Assembly (NCBI GenBank): GCA_030533445.1
Contig: CM060080.1
Span: forward strand, 9,704,217-9,768,216
Direction of reading: 5' to 3'
DNA from: Cyprinodon diabolis
Taxonomy: Eukaryota > Chordata > Actinopteri > Cyprinodontiformes > Cyprinodontidae
Length of the DNA: 64,000 bases
A model generated the notes under the pieces. The model searched no databases, was not told where the DNA came from, and was given only the letters and a program-made list of their open reading frames with translations. Shown piece after piece: positions 43,421 through 55,468 of the stretch. Made by a program: the position numbers and the translations under genes. Position 1 is the first letter of the stretch; each line of letters starts with the position of its first letter.

Positions 43421-43476
43421 ATCGGCCGAGACCAAAAGACTTGGAGAAAAACTGAATGAAGCCAAAAACCGAATCA
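43421..43476 (+). CDS. kif6: Kif6, exon F
   Basis: It encodes (R)SAETKRLGEKLNEAKNRI, matching the conserved SEAKxLGExxNEARxKI stretch of KIF6, a coiled-coil helix. Acceptor TTTTAACCAG, donor GTAAGT. It enters in phase 2 and leaves in phase 1. Only 56 nt, but motif and phases agree with both neighbours. Confidence 0.92.
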
Positions 43477-44282
43477 GTAAGTTCTCTCAGCGTTTGGAAG
43501 TTTTCCTCCGGGTATAACATTACACTTTTTAGCTGTGAACATCTTTCACATCTACAATTTGCTCTCATTATTATTCCTGCGGTATCCAACCAAAAAAACG
43601 TCAACACCAGATCACTGTCAGGGTGTCGAGTCCCTAGAGCGTCAGAATGTTTTTTACAACATTCCTAAACATTTTCCAGAACCGGGAGGCATTCAAATTT
43701 CCATCCACTTACAGTAGGCTTCCAACCTGTGCTTTTTACGAGATGATCTCCGGCTGTTTTATGGCCATTCTGTCAGAGCTCCCTTGAGTTCTTCCTGATA
43801 GTCTTTACCTTAACCAAGCCATAATGAGCCTTGGTATTAACTTGGAATGCAATGGAAGGGAATCCAAAGATGTTCAGCCTTTCTGCTGGTTTGTCAACAC
43901 ATGCACCACATTTAAAGCTTCACCTGCGTTACTACAATGGCTTGATTTGACAATTATTTGTATAGATACTAGATCAATATTAAATCCAACTATTTTTCAG
44001 TTTCTTTTTCTTTAATTTAAACAACAAATCAAAACAAAACAAAAAAAATCCTCTGGATGAAACACCATCCATTGTCGCTAATCAAATTAACTTGATTGGG
44101 TGATCCTAATCTATAATATACTGTATATATCATAGCATAGTTTCCTCTGTAAAAGCTGAAGTTTTTAGTAATTTTCTAGTATGGAACAAACAAGTGTGTG
44201 TGGCAACATAACGCCAAGATGGAAAGGCATCAACAATAACTATAACAAAGCAATTGTTGCTGTCCATCAAGCCCAGACTCAT
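43477..44282. other. Intron, nothing recognised
   Basis: No repeat termini; small frames without support. Confidence 0.5.
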
Positions 44283-44559
44283 ACTGCAAAAAATGGACAT
44301 CTAAATAAGTCATCTTTGCTTAAATTAAGTGAATTGAGGAGGTAAGTGAGACACTTTGCCAATGGAACAAGACAATTTACATTTAAAATAAGAAAAAAAC
44401 TATTGCTTTTTATTTCAAGTGTATATTATCTAATTATCTTATTTTAGGAGTAAAAATACTCATTCCACTGGCAGATCATCTTATTTGGCTGCTCAAATTA
44501 AGGGTAAATACACTTAATTTAAGACATCTTTTACTTATTTCTAGATGTTTTTTGCAGTG
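44283..44559. mobile_element. MITE, CACTGCAA family, copy 2
   Basis: The ends ACTGCAAAAAATGGACATCT and AGATGTTTTTTGCAGTG are inverted. The body is collinear with 12697-12964. This copy is better preserved and has TTGCTTTTTATTTCAAG as an extra block. Non-coding. Confidence 0.75.
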
Positions 44560-46842
44560 CAACATATTGCAAAGTGTAAATCCCCAACTGATCAATAGGA
44601 AGAAATAAACTTTTACTTCTGTGCATGAATGAATTGTCACCTTTTTAAGGAGTGGACATTGCTGCATAATTTACAATAAGGTCAATCCTTTTAATCATCA
44701 GAGAAAAACTAAAAAAGCCCAGAAGGTACATCTGATGTAGAGCTCAGTTAGTAAAAAAACTGTTAGAAAAAGACTTTTAAAAACATTAGGCTGTTCTCTC
44801 TGAAAAGAAAATGGCATTGGGACTTATGCATGTAAACTTATATCTGAAAAAAAAACCTCAAACATTTAGATCAATTTCTTTTGGCAAGATGGGATCGAAG
44901 ATGTTTGACGATAAAGCAGTTATTTCTGCAGTAAACTGAACCCAGCGTGTCAGCACTAAAGCCTAATACCCATTGTTATCCACAGTTAGGGAGAGGTGAT
45001 ATGGATTTGAGAATGACTGAACAAGAATCAAAATATAGCTAAGTCCAAACCCCAAATTGGTCATTGTGCGGCAGTCTGATGTGAAGAGGGCTGGGCGAGG
45101 AAACAAATATCTACAAACCTCAATAAACTAGCAATATATGAACAAAACATAACCCCAATATCTCTAAAAAAATATCTATAAAAATAGAAAATAAGCCCTA
45201 CAGCTAATTCTGCAAGTGTTTGAAACATAAAAGGGATATTTTCTCATTCACACCACATTCTATTCACTTTTTGTTGTATAAATACTAATCTAAAATTCAT
45301 ATCATTCCTCGTCCTCCTGTGGACAGCTGTAGGTTGCCAGAGTTGATGTCTATCTCAAGTGGTCTATTTAGAAATATAGAATATATTAAGGATTATATTT
45401 TTCCAACCTGGTATTGATTTAACTTTGATGTGAACATGACCATGCCTTCACTGATTCAAATCCTGTGGAGGACAAACTGCTGCAGAAGATTCTTTCTACA
45501 GCTACATCATCTGCGAGTCATTGAAAAAAAACTCAGGTTTTCAAAATTTCCCATACACATTAGATTTTTTTTCCCGCATAATTCCTAGTTTATTAGTCTG
45601 TTGACTTATGCAAAGTGGAGCAAGATAGTTATCGTTTGGGTAAAAGCTGAGCAATGCTGCACAGGAAGCCTTTAAGAAAACTAAAGTTTTGCATAAACTG
45701 CCTGATGCAGATTTCTGCAGTTGGTGGAATGTAGTAAAGTTGTATGTTTTATTGCATTTTCTTTCAAAGACTATATTTATACATTTGCCTGTAGTTCTGT
45801 GTGTTTGTGGCTCATTTTACAAGCTGTTGAAATGGATTTGCTTACAGAACAACCAGACCTCCTCTCTGCCTTGAATCACTCTCAGTGGTTTTGGCAGACT
45901 ACTGCTAGTTATCCTCATCTATGCCTCCATGTATTCAGCACCATCACAATCTATTGTATTCCTCCTTCTTTCAGCCCAAGAAGTGCTGACATGACTGTGT
46001 GTTTGCGTGCATCTCAAAGAAATCAAATAGGGCAGCATTAAGTCACCCTATACGTAGCCCACACAGAGCCCATGAAGATAACTACTTTTAATTTATTCTT
46101 GTTTAAGTTTATATATTATAATTGGATGTAAAGAACAGCATTCTTCTTGTGTGAGTGACTGTTTTAAATGGAATAATGGTTGCACCTTCTGACTGGTATT
46201 TAAGGGCTTCTTTGTCATTTTGGAAGCCATAGACTGGACACCACCTGTTTCTTATTCCTAATTAAAACCATGAAAAAGAAAAAACCTGCCTAATATAGAC
46301 AAACATTTTTCTCAGTTAGATGTATCCAGAATCTAACAGGGGATAAAGAGAGAGATGGTAGCACAAGCAAACATCAGTGTCTTAACATCACTCTATTGTT
46401 CTTGGCCACTGCAGTCCGCTCTGGAATCCAGTCCCACTGGATGGGGATATACTGTATTTTGAACCCTTCGGTTCAGGGAGTGCATGAATGTGTATGTATT
46501 TGCTCAGAGAGATCAGTGATACACGTCCTCTGCAGTATAAAAGTGGAAGGCAGCTGGAAGCAAGCAGCATCTCCTGATTACTCGGCCAGATGTTGCAGGA
46601 TTTATGCAGCGCAGTCCTAGGTAAAGCATCTGGTATCTCTTAGGTAATGATCTCTGCTCACCTTTTAATAAATTACCTTTAAGCTCAAGACATTTTACAC
46701 CAACACTAAGCAACCTTTCAGCCTTCATTAAATATTTTCATAACTTTTGGGATTAGACATCAACTTACAACCAGTTGGATGACACCTCTGTCATGGCCCG
46801 AGGGGGTCTGTATGGCTAATCAACTTTGAGGAGGTGGCAGGG
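44560..46842. other. Intron, nothing recognised
   Basis: AT-rich spacer. Open frames at 45721-46041 and 46396-46620 lack any domain or splice support. Confidence 0.5.
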
Positions 46843-46845
46843 TTA

Positions 46846-47243
46846 AGGCTGGTTTATGCTCAGAAACTCTCTAAAAATTGTAGGTGACCGCAGACAGGAG
46901 GCTTCTGATTGGTGTATTCTACATCCGCTCTACACTATGCGTATTTCCTGTTTGGTAACTTACGGGCTTGTTTTGTTTGTATGACCGCCATTGTGGAAAA
47001 CGAGTCCAGTTTTCCACAAAGACTAGTGAAGTTGGACCAGCTAGAAGAGCCAGGTGTGCAAGAAAGCTGGGATCCTTTTTCCACCTGGATCCCCGCTCTT
47101 TTCCACCCTCATGTCCCTCTTACGTTTTAGCGTGGAATAACAGCACAGACCACGCTTCAAAATTGGTCATAAATCAAAAATATCTGCGTCATACCTGAGA
47201 CAAGCACACTACGACACACTGCTGTGGGAGTATAACCAGCCCT
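46846..47243. mobile_element. Harbinger-type MITE
   Basis: AGGCTGGTTTATGCTC (46846) and GAGTATAACCAGCCCT (ending 47243) are inverted ends flanked by TTA (46843-46845, 47244-47246), the 3-bp target of Harbinger. The interior is GC-richer than its surroundings and non-coding. The ends are unlike those of the 19039 element. Confidence 0.72.
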
Positions 47244-47246
47244 TTA

Positions 47247-48149
47247 CTACCAACGGTATACGTCACCTCCCACCCCCCTCTCCCCATTCGTTTTATAGAT
47301 GGAAATCGATGTGGCAAAATTTCCTAGATAAACTGTATTTTCATGCAGAGTTCATATGCAGGGTTGATATTTAGGCAATGCGACACCTTCCTGCTGGGAT
47401 GTATACGTGTGTTTACTGTGAAATTATCAAACATAACATTATATTTATCTGATTCAAGGCTCTAAACTCGTCAGCACTTCATTCACTGACGAGTATGGTG
47501 AGGTCTGGCTGCGGCAATAGAGGAATACAGTGTAGGTACCAGATCTGCTCTGGTGGTGAGTTCTGCATGGGGCCTTGCCCTTTCTTATAAAGTCAGCATA
47601 TGGAAACACCACTCGGACAAACTGTATTGCACCCATTTCTTAAGAATCACATCTCCTCTGGAGTCTCAACATATTGTTACCCATATTTCCCATTATTTTA
47701 CATTTCATTGGAGATTTAAAGAAGCCAAAAGTAGAAAACAATCATTCTCGATCTTGAAAGAAAGCCCGTTCTTTAGTGTTTATTGTCAAATATATAAACT
47801 ATATTATGCAAAGGCATCCTTTCTGTATTTTGCTTCAAGTGACCTAGACTTGTCACAGATTTAAATCGTCTTGATCATTAGTTACTGTGCTTCCTGAAGT
47901 TATTGTCTTATTTATTTTAGGTAGACTCTTCCAACTACACTCAAAAAATAATTAAGAATAACTGCAAAAAGCTACTTTTACAAGACCTCAAAAATATATT
48001 ACAGTTTAATAAACTTCACAATTTGTCTGGTTTCATTCAGAACCTTGACCATAGTTTGTTGGAATTTAGTATGATAGACAAGCAGAAAGTGGTGCATAGT
48101 TGGGAGGTTAAAGAAGATGTTTGGTGTTAAAACATGTTTACAACAACAA
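47247..48149. other. Intron, nothing recognised
   Basis: No features beyond AT-rich spacer. Confidence 0.5.
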
Positions 48150-48600
48150 TATAAAAAAAATCAAAGAAATGTTCTATTCACAAAGGAATTCAGCCTTTTT
48201 ATCAAAAATCCATAAATCCAACACAATCAATTTCTTTCAGAAGTCCTCAACTTAGTAAATAGAGTCCATCTTTGTGTTATTCAATTAAGGCCTGGGAATG
48301 TTTAAAGCAGGGATAGGTCATAAAACATAATCCCTTTTCTTGATCTTATAAAGCTCAGTTCAGTTTGTCTTAAAATGGAGAGAGTACAGCACAACTGCAA
48401 ACCTTCTAAGATATGGCTGTGCATCTAAACTGACAGGCCAGGCAAGGAGAGCATTAGCCAGCAAAGTAGCTTAGAGACTCATGACAAATCTGGAGGACGA
48501 GCAGAGATCCAGAGCTCTGGAACACAGCTCTGCTCAGTTGCCCGGACAACTGGAGGGATCCAGTCAAAGTTCCCCATAAATACAATCTAAAAGCATTGCT
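48150..48600 (+). mobile_element. Decayed Tc1/mariner fragment
   Basis: The plus strand reads a ruined transposase. ACTGACAGGCCAGGCAAGGA and AGCATTAGCCAGCAAAG (48427-48470) match a well-conserved part of fish Tc1-like genes. GAGGACGAGCAGAGATCC and TTTGAGGGACCG follow. No open frame remains. Confidence 0.55.
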
Positions 48601-49282
48601 TTGAGGGACCGCACCAGCCAAGCATGAGGACACAGTGGTGATTATAAAGAAAAATGGGTTTTATTTCCCCAAAGTAACAGTAATCCAAAAAAGGATTATG
48701 GGGCCCTTAAAGGAGGTCAAATGAAGAGACTAATTTAGGGCAAAAAATGTCAAGGTTAAACATACCTGACCGGACACACAACAAACAAAGGGGACATAAA
48801 TAGTGGCTGATCAGACCAGACTGGTACACTGAGGAAGAGGTAGCGAGAACATCTACACAAAGTTAACAAAGATAACTTAACAGGATTAAACTTAAATTAC
48901 TATTACTAATAAAAATTAACAAAATTACAAAAGCAAAAAAGAGATTATGCAGCACATTAAAAATGTGGAGTCAATGGTCTTCCCCCATGGTGGAACTCTA
49001 GATGGTACCACCCAATCAGCCATGTCAGCCAGAGTCCTTTGCAATCTCCCAATTGAAGGGACTCCCAGAACACCAGAAAAGAAAGCACAAATATTAATCA
49101 TCTGACAAAATTAAATATACAAAAGTTAACCAAATTTGCATGTTACAATTGGAACTAATGTCTTCTAATATTGTCAAAATAAAAATAAACAAACCAATAC
49201 ATTTATGCTACTGTCTGTCAAAACTTAAAGTGAGGGGGTTACTGACCATGTGACCATCACAATTGCCAAGACTTGAAAATTA
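48601..49282. other. Intron, nothing recognised
   Basis: AT-rich spacer; no boundaries found. Confidence 0.5.
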
Positions 49283-49594
49283 ATGTAAATGGCATGTACT
49301 TATATTGCGCCTTTTTTCAAGTTAGGAGACTTGACCAAAGCGCTTTACACTACATTCATTCACCCATTCACACACACACTCACATACTGATGGTGGCAAG
49401 CTACATTGTAGCCACAGCTGCCCTGGGGCTCACTGACAGAAGCAGGGCTGCCGTACTCTGGCCACCATCAGTAGACAATGCAGGTGAAGTGTCTTGCCCA
49501 AGGACACAACGACACTGAAAGTCGGAGCCGGGTCTTGAACCGTCGATCCTTCGATTTCAGGGCAAACTCCTACATCCAATGCCACTGTCGCCCC
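49283..49594 (-). mobile_element. tRNA-derived SINE, reversed
   Basis: On the minus strand it begins GGGGCGACAGTGGCATTGGA (A-box-like), then GGTTCAAGACCCGG (B-box-like). The body has TCCTTGGGCAAGACACTTCA and the tail AAAGCGCTTTGGTCAAG ... GCGCAATATAAGTACATG. This head-body-tail order is that of common fish SINEs. It appears nearly full length. Confidence 0.8.
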
Positions 49595-50989
49595 AACAGT
49601 GGGGAATGTTCACAATTGTCCTCCATCTATTCTGACTAAGTATGGTTTTTTTTAGCAAATACTGGAAATCTTTTCTTTAAATGTAAAAGCTGGTTGAGGA
49701 ATTAACCTTGCAGCTGCAAATGCAACAAAGACAGATTATTGACTCACAGAGTGATAAATTTAAGCATGTCACCATTTTCAGGATTGCCAATATTAATTGT
49801 TTTTAATCCCACAAAATACATGAGATATTCATTTTCTTGTTGACTGGAAAATCTGGTAAATTGTGTTTTTCTGCATTTTTGCTACCAGCAAACTGTAACA
49901 AAGAGACAACTTCTTTGATTAAATTTATGAACAAAATATTTTTTTATAGCAAGAAAATAGATCTTTGTTTTAAAAAATCAAATATAAAGAAATGCGGGGA
50001 GGTGATAAACGTTTATGCCATTTTGTGTATGATTATTTCAAGTTTCTTTGCAGAAAATACTGCAAATCGTGTCAAAAATTGACAAAAACTGGACTACATG
50101 ACTTATGATTTATACATTGCATTGTTTTACATAAAGTCCTTGTTTTATACAAAAGTGTTATAAACAGATGTCCAGCAAAAACAATAACTGTTTAGTAAAA
50201 TGTTCAGTTTACTATCAACAATCTCTCGTGTTCTCTTTCTTCTGATACGTGATACCTGTTGTGGTCAGGATGCTCTGGTGATCTTTTCATGAAGGTATTT
50301 GTTACAACTTTTTGAGCTATAGTTTCACCATTTGAACAATATCCACTTGTTCACATCAGAAGCTGAGTGCTTCGTTTGATTCTTTGTTTAGTGTTTCATT
50401 CAGCCATTGTGCCAAAAAAGTCCTTGAAAGTGACGGCCTCTATACCTTCAAATATGCGGATACATTGAATATATAGATCCTGTCTTTAGCGTTTACAGTA
50501 CGTCGTCCCATTACATTTATTTTTAGTAAAAATATAATCAGTAAATCACATTGAAAACATTAAGAACAGAAAGACCCATACAGTGAAGGTGTCCACGTTC
50601 CCCAAAAATATGTCAAAATGCTACAGTGATCTACACGTCTTCATGCACACTTAGGTTTTTTCAAGTAACGAGAACATTGTAGGGAAATTTCTTCTTTCCA
50701 AGTTCTGTACTGTACGTACTGAGGAGGATGCATGAAATAGTTAAACTAATTGAATGTAATGAAAGCTGTGAAGAAAGCCTGTACTTATATGGAGGTGACA
50801 ACATAGGGAAAGAGAGTGTCATGGAAAGCCTATTATTAATTTGTAATTTAAAATATCTACACAAATTTTTTTTTCTACCTATTTCCTCTGGATTTTCAAA
50901 TGTTGTATACCGTAATATGATTCATTTTTTTGAATATCATGGTGAATAAAAAAGTCTCGGTTTTAATAATTTTAATTTCAACTTTCTGT
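49595..50989. other. Intron, nothing recognised
   Basis: AT-rich with short unsupported frames. Confidence 0.5.
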
Positions 50990-51480
50990 ATGCTTAATTA
51001 GCTTTATTATCCAATTTTGGCCACTAGGACAGAATCCCATTTTTAGACTCTTCTATATTATTCCACATACACAGAGGAGGTACTTGGATCATTCCTGTTT
51101 TCAAGATATTACTTTTGTAGACTTGGAGAACATCCACTGTGTCTGGTGATGTCTTTTTGTTCTTCTGTTGAGCTAAGCCCCCAAGTTTTCTAAAAGAGTT
51201 CTGAAGGAGAAAACAGATTTTATGGCGAACCATTTCTGTGCTAATTTGGCTTTATGTGTTGGACCATTATCCTTCTAAAAAAGACCCAAAGGCTGATCAT
51301 TTTTAGTTTTATAGCAGAGGCCACAGGATTTTTTTTTCTTTTTTTCACAAAGTGCTGGCATTTAAAAAAGTTCCTTATGTACTGAAACAGCTACGAAGGT
51401 TTACAAAAAAAAAGCTCAGATTATAAAAGATACTGAACATTACCCAAGAATTTCTGCACATTCTTCCTTTATTCTGTCCC
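50990..51480 (-). mobile_element. Probable decayed Tc1/mariner fragment
   Basis: GTGTTGGACCATTATCCTTC and AAAGACCCAAAGGCTGATCA (about 51258-51298) resemble the reversed transposase region of fish mariner-like elements. Neither terminal repeats nor open frames were found. Confidence 0.35.
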
Positions 51481-52158
51481 AGAATCAACTGGAATATTTG
51501 ACCCCTGTTGATCTTACTGTATGATTCACTCTCACTCTGTCAGTTTGCCTTTTTCTGTGCTGATCCTTTCTTTATGTCTGGGTCTTCCCTCTGGCAGCTT
51601 CTCCTTTGCATCTTTGGATCATCTCTGCATCTTCTGCCCAAATGTAAATGCACAAACCTTCTACTTTGCATACTCATATTAAACGCTTAGACATCCACAA
51701 ATATTTTAAATATAAAGCACATACATGAAAGCAGGAGAAATTACACACAGGTGCATACAGTAGAGCAGTCAAGACATATTTAATTACTTTTACTAGTTAG
51801 TTCTTTTAAAATAATAATCATAATAACCATGATTATAATATTGATATCATATTATTATTAAGGACATTTATTCTTCTGTTCTTTTTTCTTTTTTTTTTTT
51901 TTTTCCTTGGATTCACTGTACACATTTTTTAAACCAGACTCCCTTTCATTTTTCTCGTGTTTATTTGTTGAAGTGATTCCTGTTTTTTTTTTACCTTGCA
52001 GGCCTTTAGTTTAATTAATAAAACACTGCAATAGCCATTTTCATCCATTTGTGATCCAAATCTGAAGTAGTTATCAAATTGTCCTCTTAGGTTTGCACTG
52101 AGGGTGGCAGTCCTATTCGACTCTGCTTTGCCCTGTGATACACCTGTCCCAAGGCTAA
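51481..52158. other. Intron, nothing recognised
   Basis: Contains a T-rich run (51884-51905). Confidence 0.5.
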
Positions 52159-52164
52159 TAATTC

Positions 52165-53003
52165 TACAGAAGCGTTTTGCATTTACCAAAGAAAAAAATT
52201 CAGACAGCTTATCTCGTAATTACGAGATACGGATCCTGTAATTATGAGATATCAACTCGTAACTATGAGAAAAGATCTGATAATGATCCTGATATGCGTT
52301 GGAGCTCCGCTCCGTCAAATCCGTCAAAAGCTCCATTAATACAGATTCCATATGGTTTTAGTTGTTCATATGAATCGAACTGCCACAAAAAGTTGGGACC
52401 TGGTCGTTTTAAACCACTCTGAATCGTCAGCTGTACTCCTTGATGATCTAGGATTTGGAGAAGGTACCAGCGGATGGTTCTTTGGGACACCACTAAGCCA
52501 GCTGGAATGCATTTTGGATGCATTAATTTATAGCCATAAAGCATCCCGTGCTGGTTTAATTGCTCCTGCAGGAACAGTGCAATTTCCAGCAAGTCAGGTA
52601 GAGTGGGCTTTTTTGCCCAAACAATTCTAAGGACTTACTGCGCAATGCTGACAAACTTAAACTAATTCCATCCACATTGAGGAAACTCATTATTTCCCAG
52701 TGTTGCATACCTAAGAGGAAATAAAAGAATATTAAATCTGACAACCCACTTGTTGTTAACATTTTATTTAGCGTAGCTCGGCATTGAATGTCCCTCCTGA
52801 TCTCCTAAATATAACATATTACCTGATAATTATGAGATCTTATCTCATAATTACGAGATAAGATATCATAATATTGAGATCAAGATCTCATGAGATTTTA
52901 TCTCATAATTATGAGAAAAGATCTCATAATTATGAGATACCAATCTTGCAATTATGAGATAAGCTGATTTTTTTTTCTTTGGTGAATGCAATACGCTTCC
53001 GTA
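52165..53003 (-). mobile_element. IS3EU-type DNA transposon, internally deleted
   Basis: The ends TACAGAAGCGTTTTGCATTT and GCAATACGCTTCCGTA are inverted, with TAC...GTA termini, and a perfect 6-bp duplication TAATTC flanks them (52159-52164, 53004-53009). TAY...RTA ends with 6-bp duplications are, as I recall, diagnostic of IS3EU. Just inside each end lie arrays of self-complementary units such as TCTCATAATTATGAGA. A remnant of an integrase-like transposase is at 52263-52592 on the minus strand. Confidence 0.8.
52263..52592 (-). pseudogene. IS3EU integrase-like transposase remnant
   Basis: The minus strand reads QEQLNQHGMLYGYKLMHPKC, GLVVSQRTIRWYLLQILD, then GPNFLWQFDSYEQLKPYGIC and INGAFDGF. 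The last part corresponds to the start of an rve-type (IS3-like) integrase catalytic core, with the first Asp in FDSY. The frame then runs into the palindromic arm and ends, so the second Asp and Glu region is missing. It is a C-terminally deleted relic. Confidence 0.75.
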
Positions 53004-53009
53004 TAATTC

Positions 53010-54469
53010 ATCTCTTTGACAGAAAATAAACTGCAAGACAGATGATGGAATAAAATCACATTTAAGGACAATTTTCTGTTACTCATTTATTTCTTCTTTT
53101 GCAGCAGTAGGTAATCTTCTGAACATTCTGCTTATTGTCTATCAACAGGTGTTTTGTTGGTTCTCTCAGTTTCTAGAACTCAGTAAGTTATGTTTCTTTC
53201 CTTTTCCAGGAACTGGAGAATGTCCTCAGATTATCCATGCTGTTCTCATCAACTTTTTCACTTTACTGCAGCTGCAATGCATTTCTTTGCCGTATGAATT
53301 GTTGGCTGTGGATGTAGTTTATTGCTCAGATTTCAACTGCATTTAAGTTTGAATCTATGGTGCTTTGTCTAGCAACTACTTTTTACTTCTCCAAGAAGAA
53401 GGCACGCAGGACTTGTCAGATATAACAGATTTGTGGCCACAACTACAACACTACGTAATAGTAGATCACAGGAATTTCCTGCCGTGGGTTTTTTTGTTTT
53501 GAAGCCTAGATTTTGAGATTCTGAAAAGCTTACATGCATGCTATGATGGATAGAAACAATAGAGACAGTGTGCTCATCATGTCTTTATGAGCTCATCCTC
53601 AGAGTGATGGTTTAAACATCCCTTCATATTCTGGTAAAGACATAGACTCTACATCAGCAGGAGTGTTTTAGAGTGTTGTGTTTAATAGAAAAGAGCCAGG
53701 CTGCCTGCCTGACCGCAAAATGAAGCCACAGGGCATCTCAGATCATTTACGTTTTCGGCTACCAAAATACATGGCTTCATAAGAAGATCCCAAATTCTGC
53801 TTCATACTTCATAACCATTAGGAAAAACAGTCCTGTCATGAGCAGCATATGTCTGTGTGTCCTGTATAATGTTTCACTTCATCTGTTTGAGTCTGCTGTC
53901 TACTGAAACCCGAAAAGTGGTCGACTTTGAACACCAGTGCTTATGATGGGCTTGGAAAGATGAAATGGTTGCAACGGCATTTTGCAAATAATTTAAAGTC
54001 TTAGTGGAAGAAAGTGCTGACTAAATGCATTAACCTTCTGGGTTTAGAAACACTTAAGTCCAACTATTGTTGGACACCATGGATGGGACTGTGCGTAAAG
54101 GTACATTTAGAGAAGAGGAGCCTTCAGCTGGATTTCTCATTTGTGGAGCATTAACCTCTGATTTTAGATCAGACATAGGATCTCTTTACAGAATTCAAAG
54201 ACTAAGCATTTGCTGTGTATGAGACCAAAAGGGTTGTTAAAGAAAATCCCAGACATTCTACTATTGCTGATTCTACTATGTATGTCTCGTTGTGAACCAA
54301 ATAACCCAAATGCAACCTTCATCTTTCTCTCTATGCTTTGTAACACAAAAAACCTCGGCCAGTCTAAAGGCAGCACCTCATCCGACTGTGATAAAAGCTG
54401 CAATTATTCTGTTTGGCTGCTCCATGGGAATAACTAAAGAAATGTGAACAACAGCAATATATTCACATT
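53010..54469. other. Intron, nothing recognised
   Basis: No repeat ends or supported frames. Confidence 0.5.
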
Positions 54470-55058
54470 CTCGCCAGTGGCATGTTGGAGGTCATTTTGT
54501 AGGGCTCTGGCAGTGCTCCTCCTGCTCCTCCTTGCACAAAAGCAGATACCGGTCCTGCTGATGGCTTGTAGACCTTCTACGGCACTGTCCAGCTCTCCTA
54601 GAATTACTACATGTCTCCTGGAATCACTTGGAATCTCATTTCTCTTGAGATTGTGCTGGGAGACACAGCAAACCTTCTGGCAATGGCACGTATTGATGTG
54701 CCATCCTGGAGGAGTTGGACTGCCTGTGCAACCTTTGTAGGGTCCAGGTAGCGCCTCATGCTAACAGAAGTGACAGTGACCCTAGCCAAATGCAAAACTG
54801 GTGAAAAAGAGACAGAAAAGATGAGGAGGGGAAAAATGTCAGTGGCCTCCACCTGTAAAAGCATTCCTGTTTTGATGGCCGTCTCATTGTTGCCCCTGTA
54901 GTGCACCTGTTGTTAATTTCATTAACAGCAAAGCAGCTGAAACTGATTAACAACCCTCTCTGCTACTTACCTGACCAAATCAATATCCGAGAAGTTGAAT
55001 TAACTTGATGCTATACTCTGATTACAAAGTGTTCCTTTAATTTTTTGAGTTGTGTATA
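54470..55058 (-). mobile_element. Tc1-like element, N-terminal half only
   Basis: The terminal motif at 55030-55057 (TTCCTTTAATTTTTTGAGTT) is the end of a common fish Tc1-like family, with the AACAGGTGCAC leader near 54900. The minus-strand frame 54760-54607 reads MRRYLDPTKVAQAVQLLQDG then IRAIARRFAVSPSTI, the first HTH of the transposase. It then loses frame, and GCTCCTCCTTGCACAAA (54526 on) is the basic arm region. The catalytic half is absent. Confidence 0.75.
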
Positions 55059-55417
55059 TACATATCTTCATGATTCTTTGTGCAACTTTAAAAAAACCAA
55101 CATACCTTTCCCAAAATGTCCAAACTTTATCAGTGTTTTTTACGCAGTTGAACATATAGAATATGTTTTAAGCAAAATATTAGTTCTAAGGATCAGCCAA
55201 AATCAATATATTGTGGGTGTTTTGTGTCAAATACTTGTTCCTAAAGCTTTATAAAAAAAAAATAAAGAATGAAAACAGATTGTTAAAGTATTCATTTGAT
55301 CAGGATTCTGCCTCCTGTGCCATTTATCATTCGATTGTTGAATGACAAAAAAACAAATGTCTTAAAAATGTTTTTAATGTTTTTAAATCTAATTTTTTGA
55401 TGTTTCCTCATCTGCAG
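55059..55417. other. kif6: Intron end
   Basis: AT-rich; ends TTTCCTCATCTGCAG. Confidence 0.6.
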
Positions 55418-55468
55418 CTGAGTTGAAGAAGCAGTTAGAGATGCGGAGGAGGCAGAGGGCAGCTCACG
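55418..55468 (+). CDS. kif6: Kif6, exon G (51 nt)
   Basis: It completes a Thr codon and encodes ELKKQLEMRRRQRAAH, a basic helical stretch corresponding to the HLKEEITQRH region of mammalian KIF6. Acceptor CATCTGCAG, donor GTAGGA. It enters and leaves in phase 1. It is a microexon, but the phases on both sides and the strong acceptor support it. Confidence 0.85.

Noticed and set aside
52195..52970. CRISPR array or satellite from the regular AATTATGAGA units
   Set aside because: Units are palindromic, degenerate and confined to the arms of a eukaryotic transposon with a target duplication. There are no spacers.
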